From positions 1-11,722 of the forward strand of contig JBHHXR010000103.1 of NCBI GenBank assembly GCA_046757205.1: a DNA stretch of 11,722 nucleotides, in the 5' to 3' direction. The translations under genes were made by a program, and so were the position numbers. How positions within the stretch are numbered: position 1 is the stretch's first letter; every line of letters begins with the position of its first letter. Below the pieces are notes generated by a model. It saw only the letters and a program-made list of their open reading frames with translations. It did not search any database and was not told the DNA's origin. Positions 1 through 6,458 of the stretch are shown one piece after another. The stretch is from JBHHXR01 sp046757205 (GTDB taxonomy: Bacteria; Pseudomonadota; Alphaproteobacteria; Rhodobacterales; Rhodobacteraceae).

Positions 1-1
1 A

Positions 2-1381
2 GACGACGCGACGCTTGCCATTACCCACCCGGCCGATGGATCAACGGTGGGCGAGGCGGCGCGCCTTGACTCCGAACACAGCGCAGCCGCGGTCGACGCC
101 GCGCAAGACGCTTTTCCGTCCTGGTCAGGGCGGCTTCCGCAGGAGCGGTCTGCCATCCTGCGCCGCTGGTTCGAACTCTTGATCGAAAACAAGGAAGACC
201 TGGCGCGGATCATGGTGGCCGAGCAGGGCAAACCGTTATCGGAGGCGCGGGGTGAGATCGACTACGCCGCAAGTTTTGTCGAATACTATGCCGAAGAAGC
301 CAAGCGCCCGAATATCGAGGGCGTCACCAGCCATCTGCCGGACGCTGAGGTCGAGGTCTGGCTGGAACCGGTGGGCGTCGTGGCCCTGATCACACCGTGG
401 AACTTCCCTACCGCCATGATGACGCGCAAGGCAGCGGCCGCGCTGGCCGCCGGATGCACGATCGTGGCACATCCCTCGTCGGAAACGCCGTTCTCGGGCA
501 CAGTGCTGGCCGAACTGGCCGAACGTGCCGGCGTTCCGGCGGGTGTGTTCAATGTGGTTACCGGCAAGGCATCAACCGTTGTTCCTCCGTGGACGGCAGA
601 TGCGCGCGTACGTGCATTGTCCTTCACCGGATCGACCGAGGTTGGGCGCCTGCTCTATCGCGAAAGCGCGGCCACGGTAAAACGGCTGGTCATGGAACTG
701 GGCGGTCACGCCCCGGTCATCGTGTTCAAGGGGGCCGATCTGGACCATGCGGTGGCAGAAACCATCAAGGCCAAATTTGCGACCTCGGGCCAGGATTGCC
801 TCGGCGCCAACCGGATTTACGTCGAACGCGAAATCTATGCCGATTTCTGCGACCGGTTTGTCAAAGCCACAAAGGCGCTGACCCTGGGCCACGGTATGGA
901 CGATTGCGATCTGGGGCCGCTGATAAACGAGGCGGCCGTGGCAAAACAGGAAGAACACGTCGCCGACGCGTTGGATCAGGGTGCGACATTGGCCTGTGGT
1001 GGCAAACGCAGCACGCTGGGCCGGTTGTTCTATGAGGCGACCGTTTTGACGGATGTGCCGGATTCTGCGGCGATCATGTGCGAAGAAACTTTCGGACCCG
1101 TCGCGCCGATCACCCCATTTGACAGCGAAGAAGAGGTCATTGCCCGCGCCAATGACACCGAATACGGGCTCGTCGCCTACCTTCACAGTCAGGACCCACG
1201 CCGCATCTACCGGGTCAGCCGCGCGCTGCAATACGGCATGGTCGCGGTCAACCGCACGAAGGTGACGGGTGCGCCGATACCGTTTGGCGGCACCAAGCAG
1301 TCCGGTCTCGGCCGCGAGGGCGCCCGAATGGGAATGGAAGAGTTTATGGAAGTCAAATACGTCTGCCGCGATTGGGGCTAG
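2..1381 (+). CDS. NAD(P)-dependent succinate-semialdehyde dehydrogenase-like aldehyde dehydrogenase (5' partial)
   Basis: Aldehyde dehydrogenase superfamily, probably oxidising succinate semialdehyde to succinate in the cytoplasm as the second step of GABA breakdown. The frame is open from base 2, and the residues before the GTG at 47 (ending ITHPADGSTVGEAA) look like the family's usual N-terminus. The gene therefore starts upstream of the window and GTG 47 is not its start; about 20-30 residues are missing. Visible motifs are PWNFPTAMMTRKA (cofactor site), SFTGSTEVGR, the general-base Glu in MELGGH (codon 695-697), the catalytic Cys in SGQDC (codon 797-799), EETFGPV, and the C-terminal PFGGTKQSGLGREG. 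The SSADH assignment rests on the C-terminal pattern and on the downstream aminotransferase 19 nt away, which suggests one operon. Odd points: the usual Lys-Pro after the cofactor site is His-Pro (codon 470-472), and the catalytic loop reads TSGQDC rather than NAGQTC. Another semialdehyde or omega-oxo acid substrate remains possible. Confidence 0.88.
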   Translation, partial: DDATLAITHPADGSTVGEAARLDSEHSAAAVDAAQDAFPSWSGRLPQERSAILRRWFELLIENKEDLARIMVAEQGKPLSEARGEIDYAASFVEYYAEEAKRPNIEGVTSHLPDAEVEVWLEPVGVVALITPWNFPTAMMTRKAAAALAAGCTIVAHPSSETPFSGTVLAELAERAGVPAGVFNVVTGKASTVVPPWTADARVRALSFTGSTEVGRLLYRESAATVKRLVMELGGHAPVIVFKGADLDHAVAETIKAKFATSGQDCLGANRIYVEREIYADFCDRFVKATKALTLGHGMDDCDLGPLINEAAVAKQEEHVADALDQGATLACGGKRSTLGRLFYEATVLTDVPDSAAIMCEETFGPVAPITPFDSEEEVIARANDTEYGLVAYLHSQDPRRIYRVSRALQYGMVAVNRTKVTGAPIPFGGTKQSGLGREGARMGMEEFMEVKYVCRDWG

Positions 1382-1400
1382 AGAAAAGAGGGACCAACCA

Positions 1401-2774
1401 ATGCTGAAAAACGATCAACTCGACGCCTGGGATCGCGAGAATTTCTTTCATCCCTCGACCCATCTGGCCCAACACGCGCGCGGGGAAGCCCCCTCGCGCA
1501 TTGTGACGGGTGGCTCTGGCAGTCACATCGAGGACCGCGACGGAAACCGGCTGCTGGATGCTTTCGCTGGGCTCTACTGCGTGAACGTCGGCTACGGGCG
1601 ACCGGAGATTGCCGAAGCCATCGCGACCCAAGCGAAGGAACTGGCGTACTATCACGCTTACGTCGGACATGGCACGGAAGCTTCGATCACGCTGGCCAAA
1701 ATGGTCCTGGACCGCGCGCCGGACCACATGTCCAAGGTTTATTTCGGGCTGTCCGGATCAGATGCCAACGAAACCAACATCAAATTGGTTTGGTACTATA
1801 ACAACATCCTGGGGCGGCCTGAGAAAAAGAAAATCATCTCGCGCTGGCGTGGCTATCACGGGTCCGGCCTGATGACCGGATCGCTAACCGGGCTGGAGCT
1901 GTTCCACAAGAAGTTCGACCTGCCGCTTGCCCAGGTGATCCATACCGAGGCGCCTTATTACTTCCGCCGCCCCGAACGGGATATGAGCGAGGCGGCCTTT
2001 TCTGCCTGGTGCGCCGCCGAGTTGGAAGAGCTGATCCTGCGCGAGGGTCCGGAAACCGTCGCCGCCTTCATCGGCGAACCGGTGCTGGGCACCGGGGGGA
2101 TCGTGCCGCCGCCGGAAGGTTACTGGGCCGCGATCCAGGAAGTCCTGGACCGCCACGACATACTTCTGATCGCGGATGAAGTGGTGACCGGCTTTGGACG
2201 TCTGGGCTCGATGTTCGGGTCGGATCACTATGGGATCAAACCCGACATCATCACCATCGCCAAGGGTCTGACCTCGGCCTATGCGCCGCTGTCTGGCTCT
2301 ATCGTGTCCGACAAGTTATGGGCGGTGCTCGAACAGGGGACGGACGAAAACGGCCCGATAGGCCACGGCTGGACCTATTCTGCGCATCCCATAGGTGCCG
2401 CTGCGGGTGTCGCGAACCTGAAGCTGATCGACGACCTTGGTTTGGTTGAAAACGCCGGACGCGTCGGGGCCCATCTGAACACCGCCATGCAGGATGCACT
2501 CGGGGACCACGCCCACGTTGGCGACATCCGCGGCGAAGGGATGCTCTGCGCTGTGGAATTCGTGAAGAACCGTGATACCGGCACGTTCTTTGACCCGGGC
2601 GACAAGATCGGTCCCCAGATCGCGGCGGCGCTCCTGGACCAGGGCGTTATCGCACGGGCGATGCCACAGGGCGACATCCTGGGCTTTGCGCCGCCCCTCT
2701 GCCTGTCCAAGGAAGAGGCAGACGAAGTCGTCGAAAAAACCGCCTCGGCGGTCAGCGCCGTTCTGGGGGACTAA
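1401..2774 (+). CDS. Class III aminotransferase, probable GABA (omega-amino acid):pyruvate/glyoxylate transaminase
   Basis: PLP-dependent class III (omega) aminotransferase of 457 residues, a normal length. The frame is open further upstream, but ATG 1401 is chosen because GAGGGA (1388-1393) lies 7 nt before it and the protein then begins with the family's usual N-terminus. Visible features are the SGSDANET cofactor-phosphate loop, the KLVWYYNN and LGRPEKKKII segments, IADEVVTGFGR with the pyridine-contacting Asp259, and the Schiff-base Lys288 in TIAKGLTS. The stretch from SGSDAN through the FDLP segment strongly resembles the plant GABA transaminase family (POP2 type), which uses pyruvate or glyoxylate rather than 2-oxoglutarate as acceptor. 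Its place 19 nt after an SSADH-like gene supports GABA to succinate semialdehyde. Beta-alanine, taurine or polyamine-derived amines cannot be excluded from sequence. No convincing terminator follows. Confidence 0.88.
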   Translation: MLKNDQLDAWDRENFFHPSTHLAQHARGEAPSRIVTGGSGSHIEDRDGNRLLDAFAGLYCVNVGYGRPEIAEAIATQAKELAYYHAYVGHGTEASITLAKMVLDRAPDHMSKVYFGLSGSDANETNIKLVWYYNNILGRPEKKKIISRWRGYHGSGLMTGSLTGLELFHKKFDLPLAQVIHTEAPYYFRRPERDMSEAAFSAWCAAELEELILREGPETVAAFIGEPVLGTGGIVPPPEGYWAAIQEVLDRHDILLIADEVVTGFGRLGSMFGSDHYGIKPDIITIAKGLTSAYAPLSGSIVSDKLWAVLEQGTDENGPIGHGWTYSAHPIGAAAGVANLKLIDDLGLVENAGRVGAHLNTAMQDALGDHAHVGDIRGEGMLCAVEFVKNRDTGTFFDPGDKIGPQIAAALLDQGVIARAMPQGDILGFAPPLCLSKEEADEVVEKTASAVSAVLGD

Positions 2775-3105
2775 TTGCGCTTTTCCTGACGACACGCAGC
2801 TAGATTGGATTGTGCCCTGCCAGGCCAGACCTGGTCCGGTGCGTTCTGGATGCTGACAGTTGTACTGCGCGCACGAACAAGTACCAACTAAAAAAGGCTG
2901 GTGTGGGCTCTCTGCGGGCAATCTCTGCGGATTGCACCAATGTCGGCTATGCCGAAGGGAGTGGATTTTATACGGGATGGTTCAAGAGATTTCATATCGG
3001 TCCAAAGCTCCGGATTCCGCCTGGAATCACCCTTTTCACCGAGACAAATACGAGACAATTCTCTTGAAGCGAGGCCTGGAGCTCCAAGTAGGTAATTTTT
3101 TTATT
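2775..3105. other. Gene-free stretch between aminotransferase and tRNA-Pro
   Basis: No credible gene is seen here on either strand. The stretch has lower GC than the genes to its right. It contains a 5-bp hairpin, CCAGG-N5-CCTGG (2820-2834), about 45 nt after the aminotransferase stop and without a T-run. It also has a 6-bp hairpin, GATTCC-GCCT-GGAATC (3013-3028), followed four bases later by only four Ts, and a GAGACAA heptamer repeated at 3041-3047 and 3052-3058. A T-rich run (3095-3106) abuts the tRNA 3' end. As read on the tRNA strand that run is A-rich, so it is not a terminator U-tract for the tRNA. The short open frames that read into the tRNA look like chance. Confidence 0.6.
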
Positions 3106-3182
3106 TGGTCGGAGTGGCGAGATTCGAACTCACGGCCCCTGCCTCCCGAAGACAGTGCTCTACCAGGCTGAGCTACACTCCG
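3106..3182 (-). tRNA. tRNA-Pro (anticodon CGG)
   Basis: A 77-nt cloverleaf reads completely on the minus strand. The acceptor stem is CGGAGTG/CACTCCG (7 bp), with discriminator A and an encoded CCA (plus-strand TGG at 3106-3108). The D-arm stem GCTC/GAGC encloses AGCCTGGTA. The anticodon stem CTGTC/GGCAG (one G-T pair) encloses the loop TTCGGGA, which gives anticodon CGG (plus-strand 3146-3148) reading CCG proline codons. The variable loop is 5 nt. The T stem GTGAG/CTCGC encloses TTCGAAT. No intron is present. It lies on the same strand as, and downstream of, the bhc operon. Confidence 0.96.
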
Positions 3183-3193
3183 ACGCCGGGGCG

Positions 3194-3222
3194 GATTTAC
3201 GCGTCTTTGCGGCCGACTGCAA
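3194..3222 (-). promoter_or_regulatory. Candidate promoter of tRNA-Pro
   Basis: On the minus strand TTGCAG (3217-3222) and TAAATC (3194-3199) are separated by exactly 17 nt. The -10 element ends 11 nt before the mature tRNA 5' end. The -35 is a good match to TTGACA, the -10 only a partial match to TATAAT. The position fits a tRNA promoter; the call rests on pattern and spacing only. Confidence 0.4.
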
Positions 3223-3265
3223 GCGGTTTGCGGCGGCGCCGGCTTTCGCAGGGCGGCAGGGGCAG

Positions 3266-3291
3266 GGACCCGGCCGCGGCGGCCGGGGTCC
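3266..3291 (-). terminator. GC-rich hairpin after bhcD, candidate operon 3' end
   Basis: A 10-bp stem, GGACCCGGCC against GGCCGGGGTCC with one bulged G, closes a 5-nt loop (GCGGC). It lies about 30 nt after the bhcD stop and before the tRNA promoter candidate. No U-tract follows on the minus strand, so this is not a textbook intrinsic terminator. It may stabilise the operon mRNA's 3' end or act with Rho. Confidence 0.4.
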
Positions 3292-3322
3292 GACAACCGG
3301 CTGCACTGCACCCGCGCGCCGT

Positions 3323-4288
3323 CTACACCTCGACCGTCGCCGCCAGCCCCTGCGCCTCGGCCTTGCGCGCCGCCGCCTGGGCCACGGCGAGGTCCTGCAG
3401 CCCGACGCCGGTGCCGTCGAACAGCGTGATCTGGTCGTCGGAGACCCGCCCGTGATGGGTGCCGTTGATGACCTCGCCGATGGGGGTGATGTCCTCCGGC
3501 GCTATCAGGCCTTCGGCGGTGGCGTGCTGCGCCTCGCCGAGGCTGGTGGACTGCGCCACCTCGTCGGTAAAGACGCTGGCGCGGACCAGCACGTCGGCCT
3601 CGACTTCCTGCTTGCCCCTGGTGTCGGTGCCCATGCAGGCGAGGTGCGTGCCGGGGGTGATCCACCCGGCTTTCAGGATCGGCTCGAAGGACGAGGTGAT
3701 GGTGATGATGACGTCGGCCTGCGCGCACAGGTCGGGCTTGTCCACCGCCTCGAACGGCAGGCCAAGCCCGGCCGCCACCTCGCCCAGTTTCGGCAGCATG
3801 TCGGGATGGTAGTTCCACGCCACCACCCGCTCGAAGTCCCTCTGCGCGGCGGCGGCGCGGAGCTGGAACGCCGCCTGATGCCCGGCGCCGACCATGCCGA
3901 GGACCTTCGCATCCTTCCGCGCAAGATACTGGATCGAGATCGAACTGGCGGCGGCGGTGCGTATGGCGGTCAGATAATTGCCGCCGACCAACGCCCGGGG
4001 CCGGCCGGTGTCGGGGTCGAACAGGATCACCGTGGACTGGTGATTGGACAGCCCCTTTTCCATGTTGTGCGGCCAGTAGCCGCCGGATTTCAGCCCCAGA
4101 GCGCCGCCGGCCCGGTCAAACCCCGACTTGAACCCGTAGAGCGCATCGGCATGGCCGATCGCTTCGCGGATCACCGGGAAATTGTACGCATCGCCGCGCG
4201 CCATGGCGCCGAATACGGCTTCCACCGAGGCGTAGGCATCTTCGGCGGTGACGATTTTCTGTACGGTTTCTTCCGGGACGATCAGCAT
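3323..4288 (-). CDS. bhcD: Iminosuccinate reductase BhcD (ornithine cyclodeaminase/mu-crystallin family)
   Basis: Last enzyme of the operon, 321 residues. It is inferred to reduce iminosuccinate to L-aspartate with NAD(P)H, the reductive step of the beta-hydroxyaspartate cycle. The fold is that of the ornithine cyclodeaminase/mu-crystallin family. It shows an N-terminal substrate half with Lys67 in GLKSGG and Arg110 in LTAIRTAA, then a Rossmann half with the dinucleotide loop GMVGAGHQA (residues 131-139), and a late DGTGVGLQD motif. The start at 4288 has GGGAGA (4295-4300) 6 nt upstream. The frame extends further upstream, but that part overlaps bhcC and does not resemble the family. It lies 25 nt after bhcC. 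By homology alone it would be called ornithine cyclodeaminase; the complete bhc context makes the iminosuccinate reductase role far more likely. Confidence 0.9.
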   Translation of the reverse strand: MLIVPEETVQKIVTAEDAYASVEAVFGAMARGDAYNFPVIREAIGHADALYGFKSGFDRAGGALGLKSGGYWPHNMEKGLSNHQSTVILFDPDTGRPRALVGGNYLTAIRTAAASSISIQYLARKDAKVLGMVGAGHQAAFQLRAAAAQRDFERVVAWNYHPDMLPKLGEVAAGLGLPFEAVDKPDLCAQADVIITITSSFEPILKAGWITPGTHLACMGTDTRGKQEVEADVLVRASVFTDEVAQSTSLGEAQHATAEGLIAPEDITPIGEVINGTHHGRVSDDQITLFDGTGVGLQDLAVAQAAARKAEAQGLAATVEV

Positions 4289-4313
4289 GCCTTGTCTCCC
4301 TGCGGTAGCGGAT

Positions 4314-5477
4314 TCAGTATGCCTTGCCGCGTGCCGAAACCGGCCACAGGCACTCGACCTTGCCGTTTCGCACACCGACATACCAGTCGTGCACGTTGCA
4401 GGTCGGGTCGCAATGCCCCGGCACCAGCTTCAGCTTGTCGTTGACCTTCAGCGCACCGTCGGGGTCGGAAATCACGCCATGCTCGTCGGAGCACTTGATG
4501 TATTCGACATCCGTGCGGCCGTAGACGAAGGGCAGGCCGGAATCCACGCTCTGCGCCTTCAGGCCGGCGTCGCAGATCGCCTTGTCGGGCTTGGCGTGGC
4601 TCATCACGCCGGTCAGGATGAACAGCGCATTCTCCCATTCGCCCTGGTCGATGCGCTTGCCGTTCTCGTCGAGGATGCGGCCGTAGTCGGCGTCCATGAA
4701 GGCGTAGGAGCCGCATTGCAGCTCGTTGAAGACGCCCGAATTGCTTTCGAAATAGTAGGAACCGGTGCCGCCGCCGCTGACCAGTTCGGGCGCCAGGCCC
4801 ACGGCCTTCAGCCCGTCGACCGCATCGGCGACCATGGCGATCGCCGCGTCGAGCTTGGCCTTGCGGTCGGCATAGGCGTCGAGATGCTGCATGGCGCCCT
4901 GATAGGCCTGAATGCCGGTGAATTTCAGCCCCGGCGCGGCGTCGATCGCCTGGGCGATCTCCACCACCGCCTCCGTCGTGGTCACGCCGCAGCGCCCGGC
5001 GCCGCAGTCGATCTCGACGAAGCATTCAAGCTCGGTGCCGTGCTCCTGCGTGGCCGCGGACAACTCGGCCACGTTGGCCAGGTCGTCGACGCAGACGATG
5101 ATCCGCGAGCCCAGTTTCGGCAGCCGCGCCAGCCGGTCGATCTTCAGCGGATCGCGGACCTGGTTGGAAACCAGTACATCCTTGATGCCGCCGCGCACGA
5201 ACACCTCCGCCTCGCTGACCTTCTGGCAGCACACGCCGACCGCGCCGCCGAGCCGTTCCTGCAGCTTCGCCACGTCGACCGACTTGTGCATCTTGCCATG
5301 CACCCGGTGGCGCATGCCGTGCGCCTTGGCGTAATCGCCCATCTTGGCGATGTTGCGTTCCAGCGCGTCCAGATCGAGCACGAGGCAGGGGGTCTGGATA
5401 TCCGCCTCGTCCATGCCCGGCGTGGCGGGAATGTCGTAGCCAACCTCGTGGTTCTCGAATGTCGTGATCTTGTTCAT
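4314..5477 (-). CDS. bhcC: Beta-hydroxyaspartate aldolase BhcC (D-threonine aldolase-like, fold-type III PLP enzyme)
   Basis: 387 residues. It is inferred to condense glyoxylate with glycine to form beta-hydroxyaspartate, the carbon-carbon bond-forming step of the cycle. It has the fold-type III (alanine racemase-like) PLP barrel of the D-threonine aldolase/DSD1 family. An N-terminal strand motif, DIQTPCLVLDLDALERN, precedes the PLP lysine, about Lys62, in RVHGKMHKS. GAGRCGV and SGGGTGSYY follow as cofactor-phosphate elements. Near the C-terminus GHCDPTCN (His355, Asp357) matches the divalent-metal site of this family. The start at 5477 has an ideal GGAGG (5484-5488) 6 nt upstream. The gene begins 11 nt after bhcB, so co-transcription is near certain. 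A D-threonine or 3-hydroxy-D-aspartate aldolase label is what homology gives; the context argues for the BHAC aldolase. Confidence 0.93.
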   Translation of the reverse strand: MNKITTFENHEVGYDIPATPGMDEADIQTPCLVLDLDALERNIAKMGDYAKAHGMRHRVHGKMHKSVDVAKLQERLGGAVGVCCQKVSEAEVFVRGGIKDVLVSNQVRDPLKIDRLARLPKLGSRIIVCVDDLANVAELSAATQEHGTELECFVEIDCGAGRCGVTTTEAVVEIAQAIDAAPGLKFTGIQAYQGAMQHLDAYADRKAKLDAAIAMVADAVDGLKAVGLAPELVSGGGTGSYYFESNSGVFNELQCGSYAFMDADYGRILDENGKRIDQGEWENALFILTGVMSHAKPDKAICDAGLKAQSVDSGLPFVYGRTDVEYIKCSDEHGVISDPDGALKVNDKLKLVPGHCDPTCNVHDWYVGVRNGKVECLWPVSARGKAY

Positions 5478-5488
5478 GGGTTTCCTCC

Positions 5489-6442
5489 TCAGCCCTGCAT
5501 CCAGGGAAGCTTGTCCAGATCGACGTTGCCGCCGGTGACGATGACGCCGACGCGCTTGCCGGCGAAGACGTCCCTGTTTTTCAGTATGGTCGCCAGCGGC
5601 ACCGCGCTCGACGGTTCCATGACGATCTTCATGCGTTGCCAGGTCAGCCGCATGGCCTCGACGATTTCTTCCTCGGTCGCGGTCAGGATGTCTGTGACGT
5701 GGTGGGAGACGAAATGCCAGGTGAGTTCCTTGAGCGGCACCTTGAGCCCGTCGGCCACCGTCTGCGGCGCGTCGTCGGCGATGATGTGGCCGGCGCGGAA
5801 GCTGCGCGCCGCGTCGTCGGCGTTGAGCGGCTCGGCGGCGTAGATCTTGGTGTCCGGCGCGACGTTGGACAGCGTCAGGCAGGTGCCCGAAACCATGCCG
5901 CCACCGCCAATGGGCGCGATTACCGCGTCGAGGCCGCCGGTCTGCTCCAAAAGCTCGCGCGAACAGGTCGCCTGCCCGGCGATCACGCGCGGGTCGTTGT
6001 ACGGGTGCACGAAATCGGCGCCGGTCTCGGCGACCACCTCGGCGAATACCGCCTCGCGCGACGACGTGCTCGGCTCGCATTCCACGACGCGGCCGCCGTA
6101 GCCCTTCACCGCCGCTTTCTTGGCGTCGGGCGCGGTGCGCGGCATCACGACCGTCACCGGTATCCCGCGCCGCCCGGCGGCATAGCTCAGCGACAGGCCG
6201 TGATTGCCGGACGAGTGGGTGGCGACGCCCTTTTTCGCGGTTTCCTCGTCCAGGCCGAACACCGCGTTCGATGCACCGCGCGCCTTGAAGGCACCGGCCT
6301 TCTGGAAATTCTCGCACTTGAAGAACAGCTCCGCCCCGGTCAGGCCGTTGAAGAATGTCGAGGTAAGGACCGGCGTGCGGTGGACATGGGGCCGTATCCG
6401 GTCATGAGCAGCCTGCACGTCGCCGAAGGTCGGGATGTACAT
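5489..6442 (-). CDS. bhcB: Beta-hydroxyaspartate dehydratase BhcB (threonine/serine dehydratase family)
   Basis: 317 residues from the chosen start. It is inferred to dehydrate beta-hydroxyaspartate to iminosuccinate, which BhcD then reduces, so the nitrogen is kept. It is a fold-type II PLP enzyme of the serine/threonine dehydratase family with no C-terminal ACT regulatory domain. Visible are the Schiff-base Lys53 in GAFKARGA, the substrate loop SSGNHG (77-82), the PLP-phosphate glycine loop GGGG (179-182) in APIGGGGMVSG, and a C-terminal TGGNVDL. Two in-frame starts compete. ATG 6442 (MYIPTF) has AAGGA 7 nt upstream and begins where the family's conserved sequence begins. ATG 6457 (MKDHDM) lies one base after the bhcA stop (TGACATG) with GAGGG 9 nt upstream. 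Either start gives tight translational coupling to bhcA. Confidence 0.92.
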   Translation of the reverse strand: MYIPTFGDVQAAHDRIRPHVHRTPVLTSTFFNGLTGAELFFKCENFQKAGAFKARGASNAVFGLDEETAKKGVATHSSGNHGLSLSYAAGRRGIPVTVVMPRTAPDAKKAAVKGYGGRVVECEPSTSSREAVFAEVVAETGADFVHPYNDPRVIAGQATCSRELLEQTGGLDAVIAPIGGGGMVSGTCLTLSNVAPDTKIYAAEPLNADDAARSFRAGHIIADDAPQTVADGLKVPLKELTWHFVSHHVTDILTATEEEIVEAMRLTWQRMKIVMEPSSAVPLATILKNRDVFAGKRVGVIVTGGNVDLDKLPWMQG

Positions 6443-6458
6443 GTCGTGGTCCTTCATG

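Noticed and set aside
3013..3036. Intrinsic terminator GATTCC-GCCT-GGAATC
   Set aside because: Stem of only 6 bp with mixed AT content and a run of just four Ts starting five bases later; too weak to call.
2810..3171. Short plus-strand frames in the gap before the tRNA
   Set aside because: No plausible ribosome binding site and no conserved motif; the longest reads straight into the tRNA sequence.
3036..3818. 260-residue minus-strand frame through the tRNA
   Set aside because: It reads out of frame through bhcD and across the tRNA, and its tail is a typical tRNA translation artefact.
3323..4288. Literal ornithine cyclodeaminase (proline synthesis) beside a proline tRNA
   Set aside because: Tempting because of the neighbouring tRNA-Pro, but the operon with bhcA, bhcB and bhcC points to iminosuccinate reduction; the proximity is most likely coincidence.
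4248..5843. 531-residue plus-strand open frame opposite bhcB/bhcC
   Set aside because: Composition is that of an antisense shadow of GC-rich genes (rich in Val, His, Arg, Asp without motifs), while the minus strand encodes two full conserved enzymes with good ribosome binding sites.
4314..6317. 667-residue minus-strand frame fusing a bhcB shadow to bhcC
   Set aside because: Only the part from 5477 downstream is BhcC. The N-terminal half is an out-of-frame Arg/Gly-rich translation of bhcB, and bhcC has its own GGAGG and ATG.
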